From Sphingomonas swuensis (GTDB lineage: Bacteria > Pseudomonadota > Alphaproteobacteria > Sphingomonadales > Sphingomonadaceae): a stretch of 64,000 nucleotides of DNA. Under the pieces are notes generated by a model. That model saw nothing but the letters and a program-made list of their open reading frames with translations. It made no database searches and was not told where the DNA came from. Shown piece after piece: positions 1 to 9,263 of the stretch (position 1 is its first letter; each line of letters opens with the position of its first letter). The position numbers and the translations under genes are program-made. Where the stretch lies: positions 1,386,001 through 1,450,000 of the forward strand of contig NZ_BAABBQ010000001.1 in NCBI RefSeq assembly GCF_039538045.1, given 5' to 3'.

Positions 1-75
1 CGACGAGGACCGGGCACGCCGCCGCCGGCCCTTGCTGTCGCTACGTTTCCCCGGTGCGTTTCTGCGGAACTGACC
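1..75. other. Unassigned left edge
   Basis: This short stretch lies downstream of the minus-strand transglycosylase gene. One plus-strand frame stays open from base 2 to a TGA at 71-73, so it could be the tail of a gene that starts outside the window, but the 23 codons resemble nothing I recognise. I make no functional claim. Confidence 0.3.
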
Positions 76-1803
76 TCAGCGCTTGTCGGGAAAGCTCGGC
101 CAGCGGTGCTGCGCAAGCTCGGTCAGGGTCGGCGTCGGGGCGCGCTCGAAGCCCTGGTAGACCCACAGGTTGCGGAGCACCGAAGGCACGTAATAGCGCG
201 TCTCCCAATAGGGCATGGACTCGATCCACAGCAGCGGATCGCCGCGGTCGTTGACCGCCCACCGCCCGACCGGGAGCGGCCCGGCATTGTAGCTCGCGAC
301 GATCTTGGGAAGCTGCCCGCCGGTCGCCTGGTGGGTCCGCATCCAGCGGATCCACTCCTGCCCGAACGCCATGTTGACCGCCGGGTCCTTGAGCTGACCG
401 GTCGGAAGCCCGCGGGTGCGCGAGATGAGGTCGCGGGTCGAGGGCAGCACCTGCATCAGCCCGACCGCGCCGGCCTGGCTGACCGCTTCGGCCCGGAAGG
501 AGCTTTCCTGCAGCGCATGGGCAAGGCCGAGCGCGGGGTCGATCTGCCAGCCGTTGGTCGGCTTCCAGCTCGGCTTGGGATAGCGCGCTGCCGCCGCAAC
601 CCGCGAGCCCGGCTGGCCGAAATGGCCGAGAAAATGCTGGGTCGCGGCAAGCTCGAGACGGGCCGCGGTCGCGACCAGCCCCGGCTGGTCGGCAGGCGCC
701 CCGATACGCGCCTGGTGGCGGAGCAGCTCGCCGGCAAGGTCGCGCTCGCCGATCCCGACCAGCGCCTGCGCCCGGACGATGTTGGGCAGCGAGGCGACCC
801 GGCCCGCCGCGCTGGTGTCGAGCGCGGGGAGGACCGTGTCCATCGCAAGCGTTCGACGGGCAAGGAGGCCGTAGAAGGTCTCGGGGTTGCGCGCCGCGGC
901 CTTGAGCAAAGGCTGGACGGCGGTCGCCCGGCGGCAGGCCATCTCGGCCCGGGCCGCCCAGTAATAGCCGGCGGCGGCAAGGCTCGGCTCGGCCGAACGC
1001 TGGCCGACTTCGCGGAAGGCCCTGGCGGCGGGGACGCACTCGCCCATCCGCCAGCTTGCGAGGCCCGACACCCATTCGGACTGGAGCGCCCAGTCGCCGC
1101 TCGCGCCCTGCCGCCAGGTGTCGGCGACCCGCCGCGCCTCGGCGTCCTGGCCACGCACATAATAGATCCACGCGACCCGCTGGCCGAGCTCGGCACGGGC
1201 TTCGGCGCTGAGCAGGGGCGCCCGCTCGTTGAGCAGAAGCTCGGCGCCGGCGGCGTCGTCGACCTTGACCAGCGGATCGAGTTCGAGCCGGAGTTTGTCC
1301 GCCTCGGGCTCCCCGGTGATGGTCCGGGCCCGCCCGCGGCGCGGGGTGGTTCCTATCGGGACGAGCGCGGCGCGGCGCGGAATAGTTGGGGTCGCCAGTG
1401 CGCCGCGACCGAGCGCCATTCGCTGCAGTTGCTCGGCCTGCGGCAATTCGGGCGCTTCGCGAAGCAGCGCGGTAAGCTGGTCGACCGTGACCGCGGGCGA
1501 TCCCTTGGCGGTGTAGAGCTGGGCCCTCGCGAGCGCGGCGAGCGGAGACGCGGGAAGGGCGGCGATCCCGGCGGAGGCTGCCGCCCACTGCCCCGAGCGG
1601 ATCGCCGCGAAGACGCCCGGCCAATCCTTCGGCACCACCAGCGGCGCGGTCGGGACCACCACGACGGGCGTGGTGGTAACCGGCTGCACTTCGGTCGGCT
1701 CGTCGATCGGCGCGAGCGGGTCGTCGGGCGGGCTGGTCGGCTGGTTGGGGGTCGGCTGGGCGGGAGCGAGGAGGGCGGCAATCAGCAACGGCAATGCGGT
1801 CAA
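76..1803 (-). CDS. Soluble lytic murein transglycosylase (SLT domain)
   Basis: This 575-residue exported enzyme probably cleaves peptidoglycan glycan strands to 1,6-anhydro-muropeptides in the periplasm. It starts with a hydrophobic signal segment (residues 1-16), then a Pro-rich linker to about residue 60, an alpha-helical superhelix-like middle part, and a C-terminal SLT domain. The catalytic glutamate is E433 in QESSF, followed by the family motifs GLMQVLP (about 448-454) and VASYNAGP. The start is TTG, overlapping the TGA of the upstream UDG-family gene as TTGA, which suggests translational coupling. Family assignment is firm; its exact place among the transglycosylase families is not. 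Confidence 0.92.
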   Translation of the reverse strand: MTALPLLIAALLAPAQPTPNQPTSPPDDPLAPIDEPTEVQPVTTTPVVVVPTAPLVVPKDWPGVFAAIRSGQWAAASAGIAALPASPLAALARAQLYTAKGSPAVTVDQLTALLREAPELPQAEQLQRMALGRGALATPTIPRRAALVPIGTTPRRGRARTITGEPEADKLRLELDPLVKVDDAAGAELLLNERAPLLSAEARAELGQRVAWIYYVRGQDAEARRVADTWRQGASGDWALQSEWVSGLASWRMGECVPAARAFREVGQRSAEPSLAAAGYYWAARAEMACRRATAVQPLLKAAARNPETFYGLLARRTLAMDTVLPALDTSAAGRVASLPNIVRAQALVGIGERDLAGELLRHQARIGAPADQPGLVATAARLELAATQHFLGHFGQPGSRVAAAARYPKPSWKPTNGWQIDPALGLAHALQESSFRAEAVSQAGAVGLMQVLPSTRDLISRTRGLPTGQLKDPAVNMAFGQEWIRWMRTHQATGGQLPKIVASYNAGPLPVGRWAVNDRGDPLLWIESMPYWETRYYVPSVLRNLWVYQGFERAPTPTLTELAQHRWPSFPDKR

Positions 1804-2585
1804 GGATGGTCCCCCATCAAGGCAAGGAGGTCACGCCAGGCGAGCGCCTTGTCGGCGGTCCGCTCGAGGAGGTGGCGCGGGTGGAAGGTGGCGACGGTCG
1901 GGACCCCGGCGATCCGGTGGACCTTGCCCCGTGCCTGGAGCAGCGGCTTGCCGAGCAGCAGCCGCGCCGGCGCGTCGCCCAGCAGCAGCAGTCGCTTTGG
2001 ACGGGCGAGGCCGATCTGGTGGAGGAGACCCTCGCGGCAGGCCTCGACTTCGGTCTCGGGGAGGCGAGCCCCGGCGCTCGAGAAGCAGGTGAGCGCGGCG
2101 ACATAGGCCTGCTCCGCCCCGAGCCCGATCGCGGCCAGCATCCGCACCGTCAGCGCATAAGCCTGGCCGCCGATCGGCTTTCCTTCGCCAACGTCCTCGG
2201 GCGAGGGGATGCCCGACAGCAGCATGACCTCGGCCTCCGCCGATCCATGCGGAAGGGCGCGCGAGGCGCCGGCGCGGAACAGCGGCAGGTCGGCGGTCTC
2301 GGCCAGCCAGGCATGATAGTCGTCGAGGGTGGTCGGCCTCGTCTCCCCTCCCGCTCGCGGAAGGGGCGGGGTGTTTGCCTGGTCAGGTGCAGGCGTCTGA
2401 CGCGGGGCGCGCAGTTCGTCGGCGTCGAAAGCCGCGTCTCCCGCAAGCGGCACTAGCGTCTTCTTCTCCAGCCAGTTGCGGCTGTCCTCGGCGATGCCGA
2501 CATCGACCCCGGCGTCGAGCCACCAGGCGAGCAGGCTCGCGGCCTCCGCCCGGCTCAGCGCTGATCCGTCCACGTCGGGGTTCAT
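1800..2585 (-). CDS. UDG-superfamily protein (family-4-like uracil-DNA glycosylase)
   Basis: A 261-residue protein resembling family 4 uracil-DNA glycosylases, which excise uracil from DNA. Visible family features are GIPSPEDVGEGKPIGG (about 125-140, in place of the usual GEAPG motif), LTCF (C167), EAC (C183) and the HPRHLL motif (235-240). C167 and C183 match the third and fourth Fe-S ligands of the family, but the N-terminal CxxC pair is absent: residues 96-103 read ETADLPLF. Residues about 62-83 are a Pro-rich linker encoded by palindromic repeat DNA. ATG at 2585 was chosen; an in-frame ATG four codons upstream (2597) is possible. Glycosylase activity is uncertain. Confidence 0.85.
   Translation of the reverse strand: MNPDVDGSALSRAEAASLLAWWLDAGVDVGIAEDSRNWLEKKTLVPLAGDAAFDADELRAPRQTPAPDQANTPPLPRAGGETRPTTLDDYHAWLAETADLPLFRAGASRALPHGSAEAEVMLLSGIPSPEDVGEGKPIGGQAYALTVRMLAAIGLGAEQAYVAALTCFSSAGARLPETEVEACREGLLHQIGLARPKRLLLLGDAPARLLLGKPLLQARGKVHRIAGVPTVATFHPRHLLERTADKALAWRDLLALMGDHP
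2338..2402 (-). repeat. Palindromic intergenic-type repeat inside the UDG-family gene
   Basis: On the plus strand the segment contains CCCCTCCCGCTCGCGGAAGG followed by GGCGGGG, an imperfect palindrome of the type usually found between genes in alphaproteobacteria. Here it is inside an open reading frame and translates in frame as a Pro/Ala/Gly-rich linker (about residues 62-83). No stop codon or frame change results. The boundaries are approximate. Confidence 0.5.
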
Positions 2586-2674
2586 GGCCAACAGCATAGT
2601 CCCTCCGGCCATTGACGGAAGGGGCCACGAACGCCAAGCCATTTGGTGACAGCAGAACGGGTGAAACGGACGAG

Positions 2675-4327
2675 ATGAGCGACCGGGAGTCGATGGAATA
2701 TGACGTCGTGATCGTCGGCGCGGGCCCTGCGGGGCTCAGCGCGGCGATCCGTCTGAAGCAGCTTGCCGCCGAGCAGGGCCGTGAGCTCAGCGTCTGCGTG
2801 CTCGAGAAGGGCTCCGAAGTCGGCGCCCACATCCTGTCGGGCGCGGTGATCGATCCGAAGAGCCTCGACGAATTGCTGCCAATCTGGCGCGAGGACGACA
2901 GCTGCCTGCTGGGCCGGGTCCCGGTCACCAGCAACCATCATTGGGTGCTGACCAAGAACCGGAAGTTCAACCTGCCCCATTTGATGATGCCGAGCTTCCT
3001 CGACAACAAGGGCACCTTCACCGGCAGCCTCGCCAACCTCTGCCGCTGGCTCGGTGGCAAGGCCGAGGAACTGGGCGTCGAGATCTTCCCCGGCTTCCCC
3101 GCCGCCGAGGTCCTCTACAATGAGGACGGCTCGGTGAAGGGCGTCGCGACCGGCGCGATGGGGATCGGCCGCGATGGCGAGCCCAAGGGTGACTATCAGC
3201 CCGGAATGGAGCTCCACGCCCGCTACACCTTCTTCGCCGAAGGCGCGCGCGGTTCGCTGACCAAGCAGCTCAAGAAGAAGTACGACCTTGAGGCCGAATG
3301 CCAGCCGCAGGTCTACGGCATCGGAATCAAGGAATTGTGGGACGTCGACCCGGCCAAGCACAAGCCGGGCACCGTCATCCACACGCAGGGATGGCCGCTC
3401 GACGACGCGTGGGGCGGGGGCTGGATCTACCACCAGGACAACAACCAGGTGTCGATCGGCTTTGTCGTCGCGCTCAGCTACAAGAACCCGCACCTGTCGC
3501 CGTTCGACGAGATGCAGCGCTACAAGCAGCATCCGGCGATCCGGCCCCTGCTCGAGGGCGGACGGCGCGTTTCCTATGGCGCGCGCGCGATCAACGAGGG
3601 CGGCTGGCAGAGCATTCCCAAGCTCGCCTTTCCGGGTGGCGCGCTGATCGGCTGCTCGGCGGGCTTCGTCAACGTGCCGCGGATCAAGGGCACGCACACC
3701 GCGATGAAGTCGGGCATGCTCGCCGCCGAGGCCGCCTTCGCCGCGGTCGCCGCCGACCGCCGCTCCGACGTTCTCGCTGATTATGAGCCTTCGGTCAGAA
3801 ATGGCTGGATTGGCGAGGAATTGCGCAAGGTGAAGAATGCCGAGCCGGCCGTCGCCAAGTTCGGCGCGACGATTGGCACCATCCTCGCCGGCGCCGACCT
3901 GTGGATGCGCCACCTCAAGATCGGCTTGCCGGTCGAGATGAAGCACCATCCTGACCACAAGACCCTGTGGCGGCGCGACATTGCCCCGCCGATCAACTAT
4001 CCGCGGCCCGATGGCGTCATCAGCTTCGACAAGCTGTCGTCGGTGTTCCTGTCGAACACCAACCATGAGGAGGACCAGCCGGTCCACCTGCAGCTCAAGG
4101 ACCCAGCGATCCCGACGCGGGTCAACCTGCTCGACTATGACGGGCCCGAGCAGCGCTACTGCCCGGCGGGGGTCTACGAATATGTGGTCGAGGGGGGCAC
4201 GCCGCGGCTCCAGATCAACGCGCAGAACTGCGTCCACTGCAAGACCTGCGACATCAAGGATCCGTGCCAGAACATCAACTGGGTGACGCCGGAGGGCGGC
4301 GGTGGTCCGAACTATCCGAACATGTAG
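2675..4327 (+). CDS. Electron transfer flavoprotein-ubiquinone oxidoreductase
   Basis: This 550-residue membrane-associated enzyme passes electrons from reduced ETF (from acyl-CoA and related dehydrogenases) to ubiquinone. The N terminus has the FAD-binding motif VVIVGAGPAGLSAAIRL (about residues 11-27). The C terminus has the ferredoxin-like cluster with Cys at about 496, 519, 522 and 525 (CPAG and NCVHCKTC), as expected for the single 4Fe-4S centre. ATG at 2675 is used because it precedes MSDRESMEYD directly before the FAD motif; an upstream in-frame ATG at 2612 would add a non-homologous tail. It diverges from the UDG-family gene and overlaps the following TPR gene by 26 bp. Length and motifs match the family. 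Confidence 0.97.
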   Translation: MSDRESMEYDVVIVGAGPAGLSAAIRLKQLAAEQGRELSVCVLEKGSEVGAHILSGAVIDPKSLDELLPIWREDDSCLLGRVPVTSNHHWVLTKNRKFNLPHLMMPSFLDNKGTFTGSLANLCRWLGGKAEELGVEIFPGFPAAEVLYNEDGSVKGVATGAMGIGRDGEPKGDYQPGMELHARYTFFAEGARGSLTKQLKKKYDLEAECQPQVYGIGIKELWDVDPAKHKPGTVIHTQGWPLDDAWGGGWIYHQDNNQVSIGFVVALSYKNPHLSPFDEMQRYKQHPAIRPLLEGGRRVSYGARAINEGGWQSIPKLAFPGGALIGCSAGFVNVPRIKGTHTAMKSGMLAAEAAFAAVAADRRSDVLADYEPSVRNGWIGEELRKVKNAEPAVAKFGATIGTILAGADLWMRHLKIGLPVEMKHHPDHKTLWRRDIAPPINYPRPDGVISFDKLSSVFLSNTNHEEDQPVHLQLKDPAIPTRVNLLDYDGPEQRYCPAGVYEYVVEGGTPRLQINAQNCVHCKTCDIKDPCQNINWVTPEGGGGPNYPNM

Positions 4328-5963
4328 CCTGGGGCTGGCCGGCGCGCTGATCCTCGCCGCAGTCCCTGCCGAGGCGCGCGTCACGACCTTCGTCCGCTCG
4401 GGCGCGAGCACCTTCGTCGCCGCCCAGGCCGCCGCCAACGCCGGTGACGCCCGCCGCGCGGCGATGCTCTACGCCAGCCTCGCCGCGGCCGAGCCGGGCA
4501 ACCGGACGATCGCCAATCGCGCGCTCGCACAGGCCATCCTTGCCGGAGACATGCCGCTCGCGCTTCGGCTTGCGCGCGCAACGCCGGGCGCCGACCTTGC
4601 TCCCGACGCTCGCCTGCTGCTCCTGGCGGACGATCTTCGCGAGCGCCGTCCTCCTTCCGCGCTCGCCGCGGGCTGGCCTGACGAGCTCGGCTTCGTCACG
4701 CCCTTCGTCCGGGCCTGGACCCTGTCCGAGCGGGGCAAGCGGCGCGACGCGCTGGCGGCGCTCGACAATGTCGCGCGCGACAACCTGCTCGCGCCGCTGG
4801 TCCCCGAGCACAAGGCACTGATCCTCCTCGCGAACTGGAAGGCGAAGGAGGCACAGGCCTTCATTCCGACCGCCCTCGGGCGCGCCGGCGGACGCGGCGA
4901 CCGGCTGCGCATCCTCTTCGCCTCGGGCCTGCTGCGCGCCGGCTCGCGCGATGCCGCCCTTGCCTTGCTGCGGGGCCGGGACGTGACGCTTGCCGCCGCT
5001 GCGACCCAGCTGTCGGCGCAGCGCAGGCCAGATTTTCCCGCCGTGACCGCGGCTCAGGGCTTTGGCGAGCTGCTCTCGGGGCTGGCGGTGCTGCTCAATC
5101 AAAGCGAGCGCTCGGCGCTGCCGCTGTCGATCGTCCAGGTCGCGCGCTTCTCCGATCCCGCGAATGAGCAGACTGCCATCCTCCTTGGCCTGCTGCTTGC
5201 GGGCAGTGATCGCAGCGACGACGCGCTCGCCGTGCTCCGCCGAGTGCCCGACAGCTCGCCGCTCGCCAGCGAGGCGCGCGACGCCGAGATCCGAACGCTG
5301 CTGAGGGCCGAGCGTCGCCCCGAGGCGCTTGCCCGGGCGCAGGCCTTCGTCGCAGGCGCGCGGGTCACCGCGGATGACTGGAGCCGGCTCGGCGACGTGT
5401 TCGACGCCATGGCGCGACATGGCGAGGCCGCCGACGCCTTCGCCAACGCCGCTCGCCTGACCGACGCCGGTGGTCCCGGCCCCGAGCGCTGGAGCCTCTA
5501 CCTGCTTCGCGGCGCCTCGCTCGAGCAGGCCGGTCGCTGGACCGAGGCCGAGAAGTCGCTCGAAGCCGCCCATGCGCTCGCCCCCGACAATCCGGTCGTG
5601 CTCAACTATCTCGGTTATGCCCGGCTCGAACGGGGCGTCCGCCTCGACGAGGCCGAGGCGCTGATCGCCGAAGCGAGCCGCCGCGCGCCCGACGATGCCT
5701 CGATCACCGACTCGCTCGGCTGGGCGCAGTTCAAGCGCGGCAAGCTGCCCGAGGCAATCGCCACCCTCCAGCGTGCCGCGGCGGCCGACCCGGGCCAGGC
5801 CGAGATTCACGAGCATCTTGGCGATGCGCTCTACACCGCCGGTCGCCTTTACGAGGCGCGGTTCGCCTGGTCGGCCGCGCTCGTCACGGCCGAGGACGAC
5901 GTGCGCAAGCGGATCGAGGCCAAGATCGCCGCCGGCCTGACCCCGACCACCGCGGCCCCGTGA
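4302..5963 (+). CDS. Exported tetratricopeptide-repeat protein
   Basis: A 553-residue protein with a cleavable-looking signal peptide (residues 1-25, ending AVPAEA) and TPR-like helical repeats; the clearest are in the C-terminal third (motifs such as DNPVVLNYLGYARLERG and DASITDSLGWAQFKRG). TPR arrays are usually protein-protein interaction scaffolds, so a periplasmic scaffold is likely, but no partner can be named. It starts with GTG at 4302 inside the end of the ETF-quinone oxidoreductase gene and ends in a GTGA overlap with ispE, so it sits in a coupled run. The function is unknown. Confidence 0.9.
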   Translation: MVRTIRTCSLGLAGALILAAVPAEARVTTFVRSGASTFVAAQAAANAGDARRAAMLYASLAAAEPGNRTIANRALAQAILAGDMPLALRLARATPGADLAPDARLLLLADDLRERRPPSALAAGWPDELGFVTPFVRAWTLSERGKRRDALAALDNVARDNLLAPLVPEHKALILLANWKAKEAQAFIPTALGRAGGRGDRLRILFASGLLRAGSRDAALALLRGRDVTLAAAATQLSAQRRPDFPAVTAAQGFGELLSGLAVLLNQSERSALPLSIVQVARFSDPANEQTAILLGLLLAGSDRSDDALAVLRRVPDSSPLASEARDAEIRTLLRAERRPEALARAQAFVAGARVTADDWSRLGDVFDAMARHGEAADAFANAARLTDAGGPGPERWSLYLLRGASLEQAGRWTEAEKSLEAAHALAPDNPVVLNYLGYARLERGVRLDEAEALIAEASRRAPDDASITDSLGWAQFKRGKLPEAIATLQRAAAADPGQAEIHEHLGDALYTAGRLYEARFAWSAALVTAEDDVRKRIEAKIAAGLTPTTAAP

Positions 5964-6775
5964 GCGAGCCCGTCCCGGCCGTCGAGATTGCCCCGGCCAA
6001 GATCAACCTCGCGCTTCACGTCCGCGGCCGCCGACCCGACGGGCGCCACGACCTCGAGACCATCTTCGCCTTCTGTACCGACGGCGATCGGCTGACCGGC
6101 GAGCTTGCCGACGACCTGTCGCTGACCATCACCGGCCCGTTCGCGGCGATGCTCGACGATGGTCCGGCCAACCTCGTCCACCGTGCCGCGACCGCGCTCG
6201 CCGCGGAGGCGCGGGTCGGGAAGGGGGTCCGGCTGACGCTCGACAAGCGGCTTCCGGTCGCCAGCGGCATCGGCGGCGGCTCGGCCGATGCGGCGGCGAC
6301 GCTGCGGCTGCTGACCGCGATGTGGAATGTCGATCCCGATCACGCGACCCGGATCGCACCCGCGCTCGGCAGCGACGTCCCCGCCTGCCTGCTCAGCATG
6401 AGTGCGCGGGGCGAGGCGGCGGGGGACCGGCTCGCGCTGGTCGATCCGGGCGTCGCCGGCGAACCCGTCCTGCTCGTCAATCCGCGCCGCCCGCTCTCGA
6501 CCGCGGCGGTGTTCGCCGGCTGGGACGGGGTCGACCGCGGCCCGCTCGGCGAATGGCGCGAGGGCCGCAACGACCTCGAGGCGCCCGCGCGCACGCTGGT
6601 GCCGGCGATCGGCGACGTCCTCAACTGGCTGACCGTACAACCGGGGGCCAAGAGCATCCGGATGTCGGGCTCGGGCGCGACCTGCTTCGCGCTCTTCGCC
6701 GACGAGGCGACGCGCGACGCCGCCGTGGCCGCCTGTCCCGCCGATTGGTGGCACCTCGCAAGCTTCCTGCGATGA
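5960..6775 (+). CDS. ispE: 4-diphosphocytidyl-2-C-methyl-D-erythritol kinase
   Basis: IspE phosphorylates CDP-methylerythritol at the 2-hydroxyl with ATP in the non-mevalonate (MEP) isoprenoid pathway. The 271-residue protein has the GHMP-kinase glycine-rich ATP loop PVASGIGGGSADAAAT (about residues 98-113), the N-terminal APAKINLALHV motif, and the C-terminal MSGSGATCFALF motif. It begins with GTG overlapping the TGA of the upstream TPR gene and ends in an ATGA overlap with the next gene. Length is close to the usual 280-300 residues. Confidence 0.96.
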   Translation: MSEPVPAVEIAPAKINLALHVRGRRPDGRHDLETIFAFCTDGDRLTGELADDLSLTITGPFAAMLDDGPANLVHRAATALAAEARVGKGVRLTLDKRLPVASGIGGGSADAAATLRLLTAMWNVDPDHATRIAPALGSDVPACLLSMSARGEAAGDRLALVDPGVAGEPVLLVNPRRPLSTAAVFAGWDGVDRGPLGEWREGRNDLEAPARTLVPAIGDVLNWLTVQPGAKSIRMSGSGATCFALFADEATRDAAVAACPADWWHLASFLR

Positions 6776-8094
6776 CCCGCCCGATCCTCACCGCCGCCCG
6801 GATGCGGGAGGCCGAACTCGCGGCCCCGGTCGGCCTCGCCGAGCTGATGGAGCAGGCCGGGCAGAGCCTCGCCGAAGCCATCTTCCGCCATAGCGCCGGT
6901 CCCGAGACGCTGATCCTGTGCGGCCCCGGCAACAATGGCGGCGATGGCTATGTCGCCGCGCGCCACCTTTCCGCACGCGGCGTCAAGGTCCGGGTGGCCG
7001 CCTTGGCCGAGCCGACGACCGACCTCGCCAAGGTCGCCCGGCAGCGATGGGACGGCCCTGTCGAGGCTTTCGACGGGGCTGCACCCGCACCGCTGCTGGT
7101 GGATTGCCTGTTCGGAACGGGTCTCAGCCGCGGGCTCGAACCTGCTGTCGCCGAACGGCTTTCGGTGCTTGCCGGTTCTGCCCGGACGGTCGTTGCCTGC
7201 GACCTCCCGAGCGGGGTGGAAGCCGACAGCGGCGCCTTGCTGTCGCCGGTGCCGACAGCCGACCTCACCGTCACCTTCGGCGCGCTCAAGCCCGCCCACC
7301 GGCTGATGCCGGCGATGGCCAGGATGGGCCGGCTGGTCCTCGCGCATATCGCGATCGAGCCGGACACGCGCTGGTTCGAGCTCGCCGAACCCGACCTTCC
7401 TCCGGTCGCAGAGGGAGCGCACAAATACAGCCGAGGGCTGGTCCACGCGCTCGCCGGCTCGATGCCCGGGGCGATCGCGCTTTCCGCCACCGCGGCGGCA
7501 CGGAGCGGCGCCGGCTATGTGCGGATCTCGACCTCGGCACCCATTCCGGGCCTTCCGCTCAGCGTCGTCCAGGTCGGCGATGCGCAGCTTGGCGACCCGC
7601 GGATCGGCTGCCTCTTGGTCGGGCCCGGTCTCGGCAAGTTGCCGCAACTGCTCACCCTCGCGCTGACCAGCCGAGCACCCAAGGTAATTGACGCAGACGC
7701 GATCGGGCTTGTCGGCGAGCCGGACCGGCTGCGCGGGCAGGACGCGATCCTGACCCCGCATGGGGGCGAATTTGCGCAGCTGTTCGGCGACCATCCCGGA
7801 TCGAAGGCCGAGCAGGCGCTCGCCGCTGCCGCCGTGTCGGGCTCGGTGGTCGTCTACAAGGGGCCCGACACGCTGGTCGCCTCGCCCGACGGAAGGCTCG
7901 GCTTCGCGCCGCCGGCACCCGCCTGGCTGGCGACAGCGGGCACCGGCGACGTGCTCGCCGGGATCATCGCCGCGCTTCGGGCACGCGGGATGCCCGCCTT
8001 CGACGCGGCTTGCGCCGGGGTCTGGCTCCATGGCCGCGCCGCCGAGCGTGCCGGACCGGCAATGATCGCCGACGACTTGCTGGAGCATCTGTGA
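6772..8094 (+). CDS. nnrD: Bifunctional NAD(P)H-hydrate epimerase / ADP-dependent NAD(P)H-hydrate dehydratase
   Basis: This 440-residue fusion repairs hydrated NAD(P)H (NADHX, NADPHX): the N-terminal YjeF_N domain (about 1-200) epimerises the hydrate and the C-terminal ribokinase-like domain (about 215-435) dehydrates it using ADP or ATP. Supporting motifs are CGPGNNGGDGYVAARHL (about 46-62) in the epimerase half, and LVGPGLGK and AGTGDVLAGI (about 387-396) in the dehydratase half. The ATG at 6772 overlaps the ispE stop as ATGA; a much longer upstream in-frame extension lies inside ispE and is not real. The gene ends in a GTGA overlap with the next gene. Confidence 0.95.
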   Translation: MTRPILTAARMREAELAAPVGLAELMEQAGQSLAEAIFRHSAGPETLILCGPGNNGGDGYVAARHLSARGVKVRVAALAEPTTDLAKVARQRWDGPVEAFDGAAPAPLLVDCLFGTGLSRGLEPAVAERLSVLAGSARTVVACDLPSGVEADSGALLSPVPTADLTVTFGALKPAHRLMPAMARMGRLVLAHIAIEPDTRWFELAEPDLPPVAEGAHKYSRGLVHALAGSMPGAIALSATAAARSGAGYVRISTSAPIPGLPLSVVQVGDAQLGDPRIGCLLVGPGLGKLPQLLTLALTSRAPKVIDADAIGLVGEPDRLRGQDAILTPHGGEFAQLFGDHPGSKAEQALAAAAVSGSVVVYKGPDTLVASPDGRLGFAPPAPAWLATAGTGDVLAGIIAALRARGMPAFDAACAGVWLHGRAAERAGPAMIADDLLEHL

Positions 8095-9263
8095 GCGAAG
8101 AGATTCTAAGGATCGCGGCGCGGGGGGATGGAGTCACCGCCTCGGGCCGCCATGTCGCCTTTGCCGCACCGGGCGACCTGGTCGGCGAGGACGGTTCAGT
8201 TACACCCGGGCCCCACCGGCAACTGCCGCCATGCCGTCACTTTCCCGAATGCGGCGGCTGCCAGCTCCAGCACATCGACGATGAGGCCTTCGCCGCCTAC
8301 CTGGTCGCCCGGGTCGAGGGCGCGCTGGCGCAGCAGGGCCTCGCCACCGAGACACGCCCGCCGCACCTCTCGCCCCCGCGCAGCCGCCGCCGCGCCTCGC
8401 TGAGGGCGTTGCGCGCCGGGGGCCGGGTCGTTCTCGGCTTCAACGCCGAGAAGTCGACCCGCGTCATCGACCTTGCCGAATGCCACATCCTGCGTCCCGA
8501 GCTGTTCGCGCTGGTCGCTCCGCTTCGCGGCTTCCTCGGCACCTTGCTCAAGGGCAAGGGCTCGGGCGAAGTCCGGCTGACGCTCTCCGACCAGGGCGTC
8601 GACGTCGCGCTCTCCGGAGTTCGGGTCGAGGGCTTCGAGGCGTCGATGGCGCTGACCGACTTCGCCGAGGCGCAGCGCCTCGCCCGGCTGACCCTCGACG
8701 ACGGGCTTGGTCCCGAGGTGCGGTGGGAGCCGCAGCCTGCCACCGTCACCCTTTCGGGTCGCCCGGTGCCGCTACCGGTCGGCGCTTTCCTTCAGGCGAC
8801 TGAGGATGGCGAGGCGGCGCTGGTCGCGGCGGTCGGCGAAGCGCTCGGCGGGCCCGCTACTGTCGCCGACCTGTTCGCCGGCATCGGCACCTTCGCGCTG
8901 GCGCTCCCCGGCAAGGTCCGCGCCGCCGAGGCCGGGCGCGAGGCGGTGCTCGCCCTCAAGCGTGCGGCGCCGACCATGCTGGTCGAGCACCGCGACCTCT
9001 ATCGGCGCCCGCTGATGGCCGACGAGCTCGCCGGACTCGAGGGGGTCGTCCTCGATCCGCCGCGCGCCGGGGCCGAGGCGCAGGTCGCCGAACTCGCCGC
9101 CTCGACGGTTCCGCGGATCGCCTATGTCAGCTGCAATCCGGCGACCTTCGCCCGGGACGCCGCGATCCTCGTCTCAGGCGGCTACCGGCTCGAGTGGGTG
9201 CGTCCCGTCGGCCAATTCCGCTGGTCGACCCACGTCGAGCTCGCCGCCGCCTTCGCCCGCTAG
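8091..9263 (+). CDS. RNA (uracil-5)-methyltransferase, RlmD/TrmA family
   Basis: A 390-residue S-adenosylmethionine-dependent methyltransferase that makes 5-methyluridine in RNA, most likely 23S rRNA. It carries a 4Fe-4S site with C48, C54, C57 (CRHFPECGGC) and C131, a SAM-binding motif LFAGIGTFAL, the LDPPRAG motif and the catalytic cysteine C348 in SCNP. The RlmD-type N-terminal TRAM domain is shortened to about 40 residues. GTG at 8091 overlaps the upstream TGA. The stop overlaps, tail to tail, the stop of the convergent MAPEG gene by 4 bp. The target uridine cannot be told from the sequence. Confidence 0.92.
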   Translation: MSEEILRIAARGDGVTASGRHVAFAAPGDLVGEDGSVTPGPHRQLPPCRHFPECGGCQLQHIDDEAFAAYLVARVEGALAQQGLATETRPPHLSPPRSRRRASLRALRAGGRVVLGFNAEKSTRVIDLAECHILRPELFALVAPLRGFLGTLLKGKGSGEVRLTLSDQGVDVALSGVRVEGFEASMALTDFAEAQRLARLTLDDGLGPEVRWEPQPATVTLSGRPVPLPVGAFLQATEDGEAALVAAVGEALGGPATVADLFAGIGTFALALPGKVRAAEAGREAVLALKRAAPTMLVEHRDLYRRPLMADELAGLEGVVLDPPRAGAEAQVAELAASTVPRIAYVSCNPATFARDAAILVSGGYRLEWVRPVGQFRWSTHVELAAAFAR

